A stretch of 64,000 nt of DNA from the NCBI GenBank assembly GCA_032160165.1, contig JAVHWA010000127.1, positions 28,274 through 92,273 of the forward strand. The letters run 5' to 3'. The stretch comes from QHXM01 sp032160165. Lineage in GTDB: Bacteria > Acidobacteriota > Blastocatellia > Pyrinomonadales > Pyrinomonadaceae. A program made the position numbers and the translations under genes. This document shows, one piece after another, positions 38,083-45,402 of the stretch; positions within the stretch are counted from its first letter, which is position 1, and each line of letters begins with the position of its first letter. The notes beneath the pieces are model-generated. The model was given only the letters and a program-made list of their open reading frames with translations, was not told where the DNA came from and searched no databases.

Positions 38083-38601
38083 ATGGAAGACAACAAACTG
38101 GCTGCCGACGAAGCTCGGCGTGAAGTTCAGCATGAATCGGTCAAGGCACAGGTTGAGAGTGATGTGAACGCGGAGATCGCTTCGCGTGCTGAGCGCACGA
38201 CTCCGTCTGAGGCGCAGAAGATGGAGCAGGTTGCCGGCGAGTTTCGCGGTAAGGCAATTAACGAAGTAGTCGAAACCGACCGCGAAGTCGAACGGGCGCG
38301 CGGCATGGCGCGGATCTCGCAGGTGGTGGATTACATCTTTTATGTCATCTACGGGCTGCTTGCAATACGTCTGTTGCTCGCGTTGTTGGCGGCCAGACCA
38401 ACGGCCGGATTCGTGCAGTTCATCTACACAATAACAGACCCGTTCTACGCGCCCTTTCGCGGTATAGTCGCAAGCCCACGGGCCGAGGGCGGCTACACGC
38501 TGGCATTGCCCATCGTGATTGCGATCATTGTCTATGCCTTGCTTCATCTGGGCATCAATGGCTTGCTGCGACTGATCGCGCGTAGGAAGACTGAGATCTA
38601 A
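38083..38601 (+). CDS. YggT-family membrane protein with N-terminal helical extension
   Basis: 172 residues; AGGAGGATAGG before the ATG. Residues 1-75 are charged and probably helical (VESDVNAEIASRAERTT; VETDREVERARGMAR), then TM ~82-103, the YggT signature TDPFYAPFRGIVASP and TM ~140-160. YggT (YlmG) proteins usually have ~90 residues and are linked to division and envelope assembly; the N-terminal extension is unusual. The 283 nt before it contain no other gene I can support. Confidence 0.78.
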   Translation: MEDNKLAADEARREVQHESVKAQVESDVNAEIASRAERTTPSEAQKMEQVAGEFRGKAINEVVETDREVERARGMARISQVVDYIFYVIYGLLAIRLLLALLAARPTAGFVQFIYTITDPFYAPFRGIVASPRAEGGYTLALPIVIAIIVYALLHLGINGLLRLIARRKTEI

Positions 38602-38663
38602 TTCGTTTGCCGGGGCCGTCCCGGAAGGCGTCGATCGGGGCGAATTCAGACGAAGTGAAGTTG

Positions 38664-38673
38664 CCCCCCCCCC
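38664..38673. repeat. Homopolymer tract of ten C
   Basis: Ten consecutive C, 40 nt before the start of the next gene, in what should be its promoter or leader region. Such tracts can vary in length by slippage. Confidence 0.8.
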
Positions 38674-38713
38674 ATATGACGTCGACCTGAATTTCGTCAA
38701 CAGGAGGAGGGAT

Positions 38714-39208
38714 ATGCGGACTGGATGGTGGATAGCGACCGCACTCGTTCTACTAGTCTGCATCGGTGGTTCTACTCTTCTCGCGCGTCGTCGCTCTATT
38801 TCTGCTGCTCAAGCCGTAGCGATCGCCTTTCTCGCTTACGCGATGGTGTTTGCCTCGCTGTGGGGTATGGCATCGCACTTCATTCGTTATCCGGAGGTTG
38901 ACGTCCCTCGTCCTGTCAAACTGATAATGCTTTCGATTGCCGGGGGCCTGCTCGCGCAGTTGCTAACTATTCTTAATGGATACGTACGATCAACGCTTCC
39001 CAAAAAGCGGGTTGCTGCTCTATATGTGCGTGGCGCGATAGGCGCCCTCGCTGGAGTCGTGGGGGTACTCATATCGGCTGTACCCTACTCTGACCTGGAG
39101 AAGGTTCCAGACTCGTTAGCTGTGTTATCGGGTGTGATCGGCGGTGCATTGGGCGTCGCCGTTCTCGACGTCGCCAGGAATAAGGTGTTCGGAAGCGATA
39201 AGAAATAG
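38714..39208 (+). CDS. Four-helix membrane protein of unknown function
   Basis: 164 residues with AGGAGGAGGG before the ATG. Four hydrophobic segments (ATALVLLVCIGGSTLL; VAIAFLAYAMVFASLWGM; LIMLSIAGGLLAQLLTIL; GAIGALAGVVGVLISAV) and a Gly-rich last one (LSGVIGGALGVAVL). No catalytic motif and no family recognised. The C-tract upstream may affect expression. Confidence 0.65.
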   Translation: MRTGWWIATALVLLVCIGGSTLLARRRSISAAQAVAIAFLAYAMVFASLWGMASHFIRYPEVDVPRPVKLIMLSIAGGLLAQLLTILNGYVRSTLPKKRVAALYVRGAIGALAGVVGVLISAVPYSDLEKVPDSLAVLSGVIGGALGVAVLDVARNKVFGSDKK

Positions 39209-39242
39209 GATAGAAGCGTTTCTCAGGCCAACAAAAGCAGCT

Positions 39243-39459
39243 TCACTCTAAGCCAACCATCCTGGCGATCTGCTCTTCCGCTTCATCGAGAAACGCGATC
39301 ACCTGATCTTGGTAACAGTAGGAAATCCTTCCAGGAAATCATCGATGGATTCTCCGGCCTTGAGATAGTCGAGAAGCGATTGAACGGGCACTCTCGTTCC
39401 AGCGAAACCGGAGTGCCTCCCATAACATTGGAAGATGAGGTGATGATCTGCTCTTTCAT
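39243..39459 (-). pseudogene. DUF433 antitoxin-like gene with two frameshifts
   Basis: Three pieces in three frames read through to one DUF433 protein of ~72 residues: MKEQIITSSSNVMGGTPV, then FAGTRVPVQSLLDYLKAGES and IDDFLEGFPTVTK, then DQVIAFLDEAEEQIARMVGL. Each junction needs exactly one more base: a T in the GTTT run (plus-strand AAA at 39405-39407) and a G (plus-strand C at 39308). DUF433 proteins are often antitoxins beside PIN toxins; no toxin gene is seen next to it. Either a decayed gene or two homopolymer sequencing errors. Confidence 0.8.
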
Positions 39460-39595
39460 TGCTTTCACGGTACCGAAACGATGCTCTAATGATCAAGAGC
39501 GCTATCGGCTATCGTGTGAAAGTTTCGCATCGAGTATTCACTCGCTCTCCATTCTTCCCGGATCCCATGATAGGATCATCACGAAGTATTCGCAG

Positions 39596-39802
39596 ATGAA
39601 GTTTACCGTCGAATTTGAGCGTGAGGATGATGGTCGGTGGCTCGCCGGGGTGCTTGAACTGCCGGGCGTTCTTGCCTATGGCCAAACATCCCACGAGGCC
39701 ATTGCAAGGGTTCAGGCGCTTGCGCTGCGCACTCTCGCAGACCTGCTTGAACACTCCGAGAGCGCGCAGGAGTTTGTGACGATCTCCTTCGCCGCAGCGT
39801 GA
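39596..39802 (+). CDS. hicB: HicB-like antitoxin
   Basis: 68 residues: MKFTVEFEREDDGRWLAGVL, ELPGVLAYGQTSHEAIARVQ, ALALRTLADLLEHSE. This is the short HicB partial RNase-H-like fold, which neutralises HicA mRNA interferase and represses the operon. The stop overlaps by 4 nt (GTGA) the GTG start of a broken hicA. No additional DNA-binding domain. Confidence 0.82.
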   Translation: MKFTVEFEREDDGRWLAGVLELPGVLAYGQTSHEAIARVQALALRTLADLLEHSESAQEFVTISFAAA

Positions 39803-39885
39803 GCCAATGGTCCTCAGCGAAAAGCCAGGAGCGCTCTCGCCGCGCTTCTCCAGATCGGCTGGAAGTTCAAACACAATCAATTTGC
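39799..39885 (+). pseudogene. Truncated, frameshifted hicA remnant
   Basis: It starts at a GTG overlapping the hicB stop. Dropping one A from the AAAA run at 39820-39823 gives SQWSSAKARSALAALLQIGW then KFKHNQ, which matches the N-terminal dsRBD-like helix of HicA (ALxxLLxIGWxxKxxxGSH). The usual GSH catalytic part is missing; sequence similarity stops where the pentapeptide-TIR gene begins. So the toxin cannot work. Confidence 0.65.
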
Positions 39886-39909
39886 TTCACCATTACCGGA
39901 ACGAACCAG

Positions 39910-41070
39910 ATGGCTAACCCTGAACATCTTCAGATCCTTAAACAGGGCGTTGAGGCTTGGAATAGGTGGAGGAAAGGTCACCTTCAGATAAAGCCTGATC
40001 TAAGCGAAGTTGTTCTTCCTGAAGCACAGTTAAGCCGCATAAATTTCCGACGAGTAAATCTCCTCGGTTCGGATCTGAATAGAAGTAACCTCGTACAAGC
40101 ATTAATAAGTCAGGCAGACCTCCGTGAAGCGGTACTTATAGAAGCTGATCTCAAAGGTGCGAAACTTCAAAAAGCTAGACTACAGAAGGCAATTCTTACT
40201 GATGCGACTTTAATTATGGCTGATCTTACCGGTTCGAATCTTCATTCAGCCAATCTAAGAAATGCAAATTTGAGCGCCTCAACTTTAACCGACGCGAATC
40301 TATATAACGCTAGAGTATCATCAGCAAATCTCAGCGGCGCCTTACTTTCGAGCGCGGATTTGACGAATGCCGAAGCAGGCAGGACCAATTTCTCCGATAT
40401 TGATCTTAGTTCTGTAAAGGGGCTTGAGACGGTGAGCCATGTTGGACCGTCTTCACTTGGGATTGATACTCTCTATAAATCAAATGGGAGGATCCCGGAA
40501 GCCTTCTTACGGGGTTGTGGATTAAGTGATTGGCAGATTGAGAATGTAAGGCTGTTCAAACGTGAGCTGAGCAATGAAGAGATCACTGATGTCCTCTACC
40601 GAGTTCACGATCTACGCGCGCATCAAGCCATCCAGATTAACCCCCTATTCATCTCGTACAGCCATTCAGACAGTCCCTTCGTCGATATGATGGAAGAATA
40701 TCTAAACGAAAGAGGCATTCGTTTCTGGCGAGACACCCACCATGCTACGGCTGGCCGATTGGAAAGACAGATAGAGCGCGCCATCCGCCTCAACCCGACT
40801 GTGCTGTTAGTTCTGTCCTCTCATTCGGTTGAAAGCGATTGGGTAGAGCATGAAGCTCGTCTCGCTCGTAAACTTGAACTAGAAACAAAGCGCGACACTC
40901 TGTGTCCAATTGCGCTCGACGATAGTTGGAAGGGTTGTGCTTGGCCCGACCGACTGCGAGAACAAATCATGGAGTACAATATTTTAGACTTCTCAGATTG
41001 GAAAGATGAAGCTAGGTTCCGAGGTATGTCTGATCGGCTGATAGAGGGCCTGGATTTGTTCTATCAATAA
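39910..41070 (+). CDS. Pentapeptide-repeat TIR-domain protein
   Basis: 386 residues from MANPEHLQIL. Residues ~45-165 are A(D/N)LxxA pentapeptide repeats (LIEADLKGAKLQKARLQKA; SANLRNANLSASTLTDANLY) forming a right-handed quadrilateral helix. A conserved-type linker follows (SHVGPSSLGIDTLYKS), then a TIR domain from ~246 (PLFISYSHSDSPFVDMMEEY; IRFWRDTHHATAG; VLSSHSVESDWVEHEARLA). E315 in WVEHE lines up with the catalytic Glu of NAD-hydrolysing TIR domains. No signal peptide or membrane helix. The gene is clearly AT-richer than its neighbours, suggesting transfer. It ends 1 nt before the next gene. Confidence 0.88.
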   Translation: MANPEHLQILKQGVEAWNRWRKGHLQIKPDLSEVVLPEAQLSRINFRRVNLLGSDLNRSNLVQALISQADLREAVLIEADLKGAKLQKARLQKAILTDATLIMADLTGSNLHSANLRNANLSASTLTDANLYNARVSSANLSGALLSSADLTNAEAGRTNFSDIDLSSVKGLETVSHVGPSSLGIDTLYKSNGRIPEAFLRGCGLSDWQIENVRLFKRELSNEEITDVLYRVHDLRAHQAIQINPLFISYSHSDSPFVDMMEEYLNERGIRFWRDTHHATAGRLERQIERAIRLNPTVLLVLSSHSVESDWVEHEARLARKLELETKRDTLCPIALDDSWKGCAWPDRLREQIMEYNILDFSDWKDEARFRGMSDRLIEGLDLFYQ

Positions 41071-41071
41071 C

Positions 41072-43162
41072 ATGACCCGAAGATACTGCCTCAGCACACG
41101 TCTCATAATCGGCATGGCGCTGCTCACCTCGATACTGCTCGACGGGCAGCCTTATGACAGCCGTGCATCGACGAACACCTCCGCGATGAAAGGCGCTTCC
41201 GTCATGTCTATTCCTCAGCAAGGCCGCGTTCGCGCTCCCGAACTTACAGGCGGGCGCGGTTGGCTTAATACCGACAAGCCGCTTTCGCTGGCCGCGCTCA
41301 AAGGCAAGGTTGTCCTCCTCGACTTCTGGACCTACGGCTGTGTGAACTGCATGCACATTATCCCGGACCTCAAACGGCTGGAAGCGAAATATGCCAACAA
41401 CCTCGTCGTCATCGGAGTGCATAGCGCGAAGTTCGAGAACGAGAAAGACACCGAGAACATACGACGCATCATCCTGCGTTACGAGATAGAGCATCCGATT
41501 ATTAATGATGCGGACTTCGCCATTTGGAACGCCTACGACGTGGGCGCGTGGCCCACGCAATACGTGATCGATCCCGCCGGCTACATTCTCGGATTCGTCA
41601 GAGGCGAAGGGAACTACGATCAGCTTGATACAGCGATCGGAAAGACCATCGAAGAGTTTCGAAAGAGAGGCGAGCTCAACGAGCAACCGCTAAGCCTTGC
41701 ACTCGAGCGAGCCAAGGTGGGCGATCTTCCACTCGCGTTTCCCGGAAAAGTCCTGGCGGATGAGAAGGGCGCGCGTCTCTTCATCTCGGATTCAAATCAT
41801 AACCGAATAGTCGTCACGAAACTCGACGGCACTCTGATCGAAACCATCGGTACTGGCGCACGCGGCGCCGCAGACGGACCCTTCGATCAAGCGAGCTTTT
41901 ACCGGCCGCAGGGATTGGCGCTTGATGGCGATTCGCTCTACGTGGCGGACACCGAGAACCACCTGATTCGTCGTGTCGATCTGAAGACTCGCAACGTCGA
42001 AACTGTGGCCGGCACGGGCAAGCAAATGGAAGACTTCAATCTGCACGGACCCGCGCGAACCATTCCGCTTAATTCGCCGTGGGACTTACAACTCGTTGGG
42101 CGCACGCTCTACATAGCGATGGCCGGACCACATCAGATCTGGAAACTTGATCTGGATAAGCATGAGGTTTCAACCTTTGCAGGCTCCGGGCGCGAAGCGC
42201 GGCTTGACGGCGAATTATTAAAGGCCGGCTTTGCGCAACCCTCGGGACTGGCGACCGATGGACAAAGACTCTACGTTGCGGACAGCGAATCAAACGTCAT
42301 ACGTGGAATCGATCTCAACTCGCCGAAGGCAGAGGTTCGAACATTAGCCGGCGGAAACCTCTTCGACTTTGGCGATGTCGACGGGCAAGGCGATGACGTT
42401 CGCTTGCAGCACCCACTCGGTCTGGCGTTTTTGAACGGCAAGGTTCTGATCGCGGACACCTACAATCATAAGATCAAGCAGTTTGATCCTCAGTCGCGCA
42501 CCGTCAAGCCGCTCTTCGGCACTGGAAAGCCGGGGCAGATGGATGGGGAGGCGCCTTCGTTCTACGAACCCGGGGGACTCACCATCGCTGGGGGAAAGCT
42601 TTTCGTTGCGGACACGAACAACCATGCGATCCGCGTCATCGATCTGAAGACGAAAGCTGTTGCAACGCTAAAGATCAAAGGGCTGCAGCCGCCCGCATCA
42701 GTTCAACCCGAAGCGGATGCAACCGTCGCTGCCCCGAACTCGGAAGAAATCACGCTCACGGGGCAGTCATTGCTTGCAAAAAGCGAAGGCTCGCTTTTGG
42801 TGGATGTGACTCTGCCTGCCGGATACCATCTCAACTCGTCAGCGCCACAACGCTTTAGTATTTCGGTTGACGAGGGACCTCAGCATCTGATGCTGGGAGC
42901 GGACCCAAAGACAGGGATGCCTGCATGGCGGGATAAGACACTGAACAATACGTGGAAAGACCTGCGCTTGCCGCTGCGTATTCCCCTGCGCACGGGTGAT
43001 CTGGGGAAAGCTGCGCTTCGCATACAACTCACGCTTTACTATTGCCGTGAAGACAACACAGGTACGTGCAAGATCAAGACGCTGATTTGGCGTGCGCCGG
43101 TGGAAGTCAGCAATGTTGCAGGGACTTCGCGGGAAATCCAAGCTCGAGGAAAAGTGGAGTAA
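41072..43162 (+). CDS. Exported thioredoxin-NHL-repeat protein (NHLRC2-like)
   Basis: 696 residues. N-terminal hydrophobic segment (LIIGMALLTSILLDG) suggests export. A thioredoxin/AhpC-like domain ~50-210 has the redox pair C90-V-N-C93 (LDFWTYGCVNCMH) and the cis-Pro loop GAWPTQYVIDP. Six NHL propeller blades follow (LFISDSNHNRIVVTKLDGT; LYVADTENHLIRRVDLKTR; VLIADTYNHKIKQFDPQSR), then a C-terminal strand-rich domain (HLNSSAPQRFSISVDEGP) like the DsbD N-terminal fold. Same architecture as NHLRC2; probably thiol-disulfide or redox function outside the cytoplasm. It starts 1 nt after the TIR gene stop. Confidence 0.88.
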   Translation: MTRRYCLSTRLIIGMALLTSILLDGQPYDSRASTNTSAMKGASVMSIPQQGRVRAPELTGGRGWLNTDKPLSLAALKGKVVLLDFWTYGCVNCMHIIPDLKRLEAKYANNLVVIGVHSAKFENEKDTENIRRIILRYEIEHPIINDADFAIWNAYDVGAWPTQYVIDPAGYILGFVRGEGNYDQLDTAIGKTIEEFRKRGELNEQPLSLALERAKVGDLPLAFPGKVLADEKGARLFISDSNHNRIVVTKLDGTLIETIGTGARGAADGPFDQASFYRPQGLALDGDSLYVADTENHLIRRVDLKTRNVETVAGTGKQMEDFNLHGPARTIPLNSPWDLQLVGRTLYIAMAGPHQIWKLDLDKHEVSTFAGSGREARLDGELLKAGFAQPSGLATDGQRLYVADSESNVIRGIDLNSPKAEVRTLAGGNLFDFGDVDGQGDDVRLQHPLGLAFLNGKVLIADTYNHKIKQFDPQSRTVKPLFGTGKPGQMDGEAPSFYEPGGLTIAGGKLFVADTNNHAIRVIDLKTKAVATLKIKGLQPPASVQPEADATVAAPNSEEITLTGQSLLAKSEGSLLVDVTLPAGYHLNSSAPQRFSISVDEGPQHLMLGADPKTGMPAWRDKTLNNTWKDLRLPLRIPLRTGDLGKAALRIQLTLYYCREDNTGTCKIKTLIWRAPVEVSNVAGTSREIQARGKVE

Positions 43163-43170
43163 GCCTTAAG

Positions 43171-43311
43171 CGTCCAAGGTCCAAGGTCCAAAGTCCAAAG
43201 TCGGATTCGAAGTCACAAGTTTCAGGTTTCAGATTCTTATCGAACACCGAACTTGCAACTTGAAGCGTTCACTCTCGGACTATGGACCTTGGACTTTGGA
43301 CCTTGGACTTC
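43171..43311. repeat. Heptamer array pair (GGTCCAA/AGTCCAA, inverted)
   Basis: Left arm 43171-43202 (GTCCAAGGTCCAAGGTCCAA and following), right arm 43276-43311 with the complement GGACCTTGGACTTTGGACC. The right arm ends 2 nt before the stop of the HD-GYP gene. The centre (43203-43270) holds weaker heptamer-like DNA. Confidence 0.85.
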
Positions 43312-43313
43312 CT

Positions 43314-45341
43314 CTACATCAAGCCAGGCGCGACCGGAACAAGGGTTTCCTTTCCGCGGCTGTTCGCTTCAATCCGTGCAAAATCAGCGCTCATCCGTTC
43401 TCGGGGCATCGATAGTGCGCCTGCCAGCAGCTTCGCCGCCTCTCCCAGCAATCGTCGATGGTCCGCGTCGTACTCACTGAACGCCGATGAATACAGCGTG
43501 ATGGCACCGTGGATTTCCGTCCCCGTCACCAGGGGAAAAACTGCGAGCGTGCGAAGGTCCTTGAACTCATCAGCAAACTGCGGCGGTAGGTCCAATTTGG
43601 GATCGGCGTTGCAGAACGGCTGGCGATTTGCCAGGACCCAACCCGTCACACCCTCGCCTATGGAAATGTTTCGGCCCATCAGCAAATCAGAATTCACACC
43701 GGCAGCGTGCGCAACCACGTTCTCGTTGTCGCCATGCGTCGCCAGCGTCACCGTGCACGATTCGTAGGGAACTAAATCGCGGAGCTTTTCCGTGAACACA
43801 GCTAAGAACTGATCTCGTCCTGCCAGTGCATTTCCACATTGCGCGAGTTGATAGAGCAGGCGTAATTCCTTTACCGAGAATTCCTGCTCGGCAGGCTGCT
43901 TCTCAGTCTCGGCCAATCCTGCCGCAGGAGTTACAAGCCGCGCTGCGTCCGAAAGCTCCTCGATCGGTTCGATACCATAAGTCGGGGCGGGCGTGTTTCG
44001 GTGAGCAAGAATCTCAGCCTCAAACTCGGGCAAGTGTGTGATGAAAGTACCGACGACGCGGGGATCGTACATGCTGCCGCTTCCGCTCATGATGAATTCG
44101 AGCGCTTCTTCGCGCGTCATCGCTTTGCGATATTGACGGTCCTCTCTGACGGCATCAAAGCAATCCACTACCGACAGGATGCGCGCCGTAAGAGGAATAT
44201 CCTCGCCGGACAAGCCATCAGGATAACCGCGACCGTCCCAGCGCTCATGATGGTGCCGCACGACCGGGACTACCGGATAGGGAAACTCCACCCGTCCGAG
44301 AATCTGTCCGCCCACTATGGTGTGCGTCTTCATCTTCTCGAACTCGGAGGCAGTCAGCTTGCCGGGTTTGTTGAGAATGAAATCCGGGACGGCGATTTTT
44401 CCGATGTCGTGCAGAAGAGCGCCCGCGCGCAACGCTTCAATCTCCGCCTGAGTGCATCCCAGAATCCGTGCGACGCCCGCGGCATAAATCTGAACGCGCA
44501 AGACGTGCTCGTGGGTAACCTCGTCCTTGGCGTTGATCGCCACTGCGAGCGCTTCAATAGTCTCGCGGTGGGCTTTCTCCATTACAGCGATTCGTTCGTT
44601 TACGCTGGTCCGATATTGTCTGTGGCCAAAATAGAGCGCGACCAGCACCGGGATGCCAACCACGAACATCACCAGGGCGTCGTATTGCAGCGTCAGATAC
44701 ATGACGCTCGCTACCGCGCTTGTGGGAAGAAAAATGGGAACGGCCCAGAGGAAATTCTGTTTCCAGTTTCGCCAAATGGGGCTTCTTTCGCGTAGTGCGA
44801 AGTAGACCGAAAAGAGCCAGGAGTTAACGATGATATGCACGAAACTGGCAACCAGAAGCGAGACCGCCGCCGCCGAGAACGTATGGTTCCGACTCAAGGA
44901 TGCGGGCTCCCCAAATCCGAATCGAAGCACCGAGGCGAGCGCGAATGAACTCGATCCGGCTGCCAGCGCCATCATCCCGAACGAGAACAGATTGCTTGAT
45001 AAACGGCTTACCGTTCGTCGAGATGAAGTGAAGCCTTCGATACCTGCCACGAAAATCGCCGGCGCTATGCCATAGCGACAGGCGACAAGCAATACCAGCG
45101 CGTCAGTCAGCGTGAAACTGATTTTCTCTTGCGAGCACTTCAACGCCGAGGGAACAGGGAAGGTGTTGGGAAACATACCTGTGACCACAACCAGCGGCGC
45201 CAGCGCCAGCATCACCAGCTTGTCTTGCCAGGTATATGTGAATGCAAAGAACGCGGAAGCGATCAGCCACACCGTAAAGCCGGCAATGATCACTGCCATC
45301 CTGTATAAGTAATCTTTTTTCGCAGCGCGCGCCTTAGGCAT
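43314..45341 (-). CDS. Membrane HD-GYP c-di-GMP phosphodiesterase with GAF domain
   Basis: 675 residues. About seven to eight membrane segments in the first ~245 residues. An HD-GYP domain with all signature parts: LLHDIGKIAVPDFILNKPG, MKTHTIVGGQI, RHHHERWDGRGYPDGLSG (the GYP), and LSVVDCFDAV. A C-terminal GAF-like domain ~500-650 (SIGEGVTGWVLANRQPF; LRTLAVFPLVTGTEIHGA). It should hydrolyse c-di-GMP in response to a membrane or ligand signal. Single gene. Confidence 0.92.
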   Translation of the reverse strand: MPKARAAKKDYLYRMAVIIAGFTVWLIASAFFAFTYTWQDKLVMLALAPLVVVTGMFPNTFPVPSALKCSQEKISFTLTDALVLLVACRYGIAPAIFVAGIEGFTSSRRTVSRLSSNLFSFGMMALAAGSSSFALASVLRFGFGEPASLSRNHTFSAAAVSLLVASFVHIIVNSWLFSVYFALRERSPIWRNWKQNFLWAVPIFLPTSAVASVMYLTLQYDALVMFVVGIPVLVALYFGHRQYRTSVNERIAVMEKAHRETIEALAVAINAKDEVTHEHVLRVQIYAAGVARILGCTQAEIEALRAGALLHDIGKIAVPDFILNKPGKLTASEFEKMKTHTIVGGQILGRVEFPYPVVPVVRHHHERWDGRGYPDGLSGEDIPLTARILSVVDCFDAVREDRQYRKAMTREEALEFIMSGSGSMYDPRVVGTFITHLPEFEAEILAHRNTPAPTYGIEPIEELSDAARLVTPAAGLAETEKQPAEQEFSVKELRLLYQLAQCGNALAGRDQFLAVFTEKLRDLVPYESCTVTLATHGDNENVVAHAAGVNSDLLMGRNISIGEGVTGWVLANRQPFCNADPKLDLPPQFADEFKDLRTLAVFPLVTGTEIHGAITLYSSAFSEYDADHRRLLGEAAKLLAGALSMPRERMSADFARIEANSRGKETLVPVAPGLM

Positions 45342-45402
45342 TCAAGTTCCTCGAGAGAAATCCTTGGACGCCTTTCAAATGGCGTCCGCTCAAATGAAAT
45401 AG

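Noticed and set aside
39910..41070. Thoeris or CBASS defence system
   Set aside because: There is only one TIR protein; no ThsA-like NADase/sensor, CD-NTase or cap gene is next to it. The class III cyclase at 12 kb is a different enzyme family.
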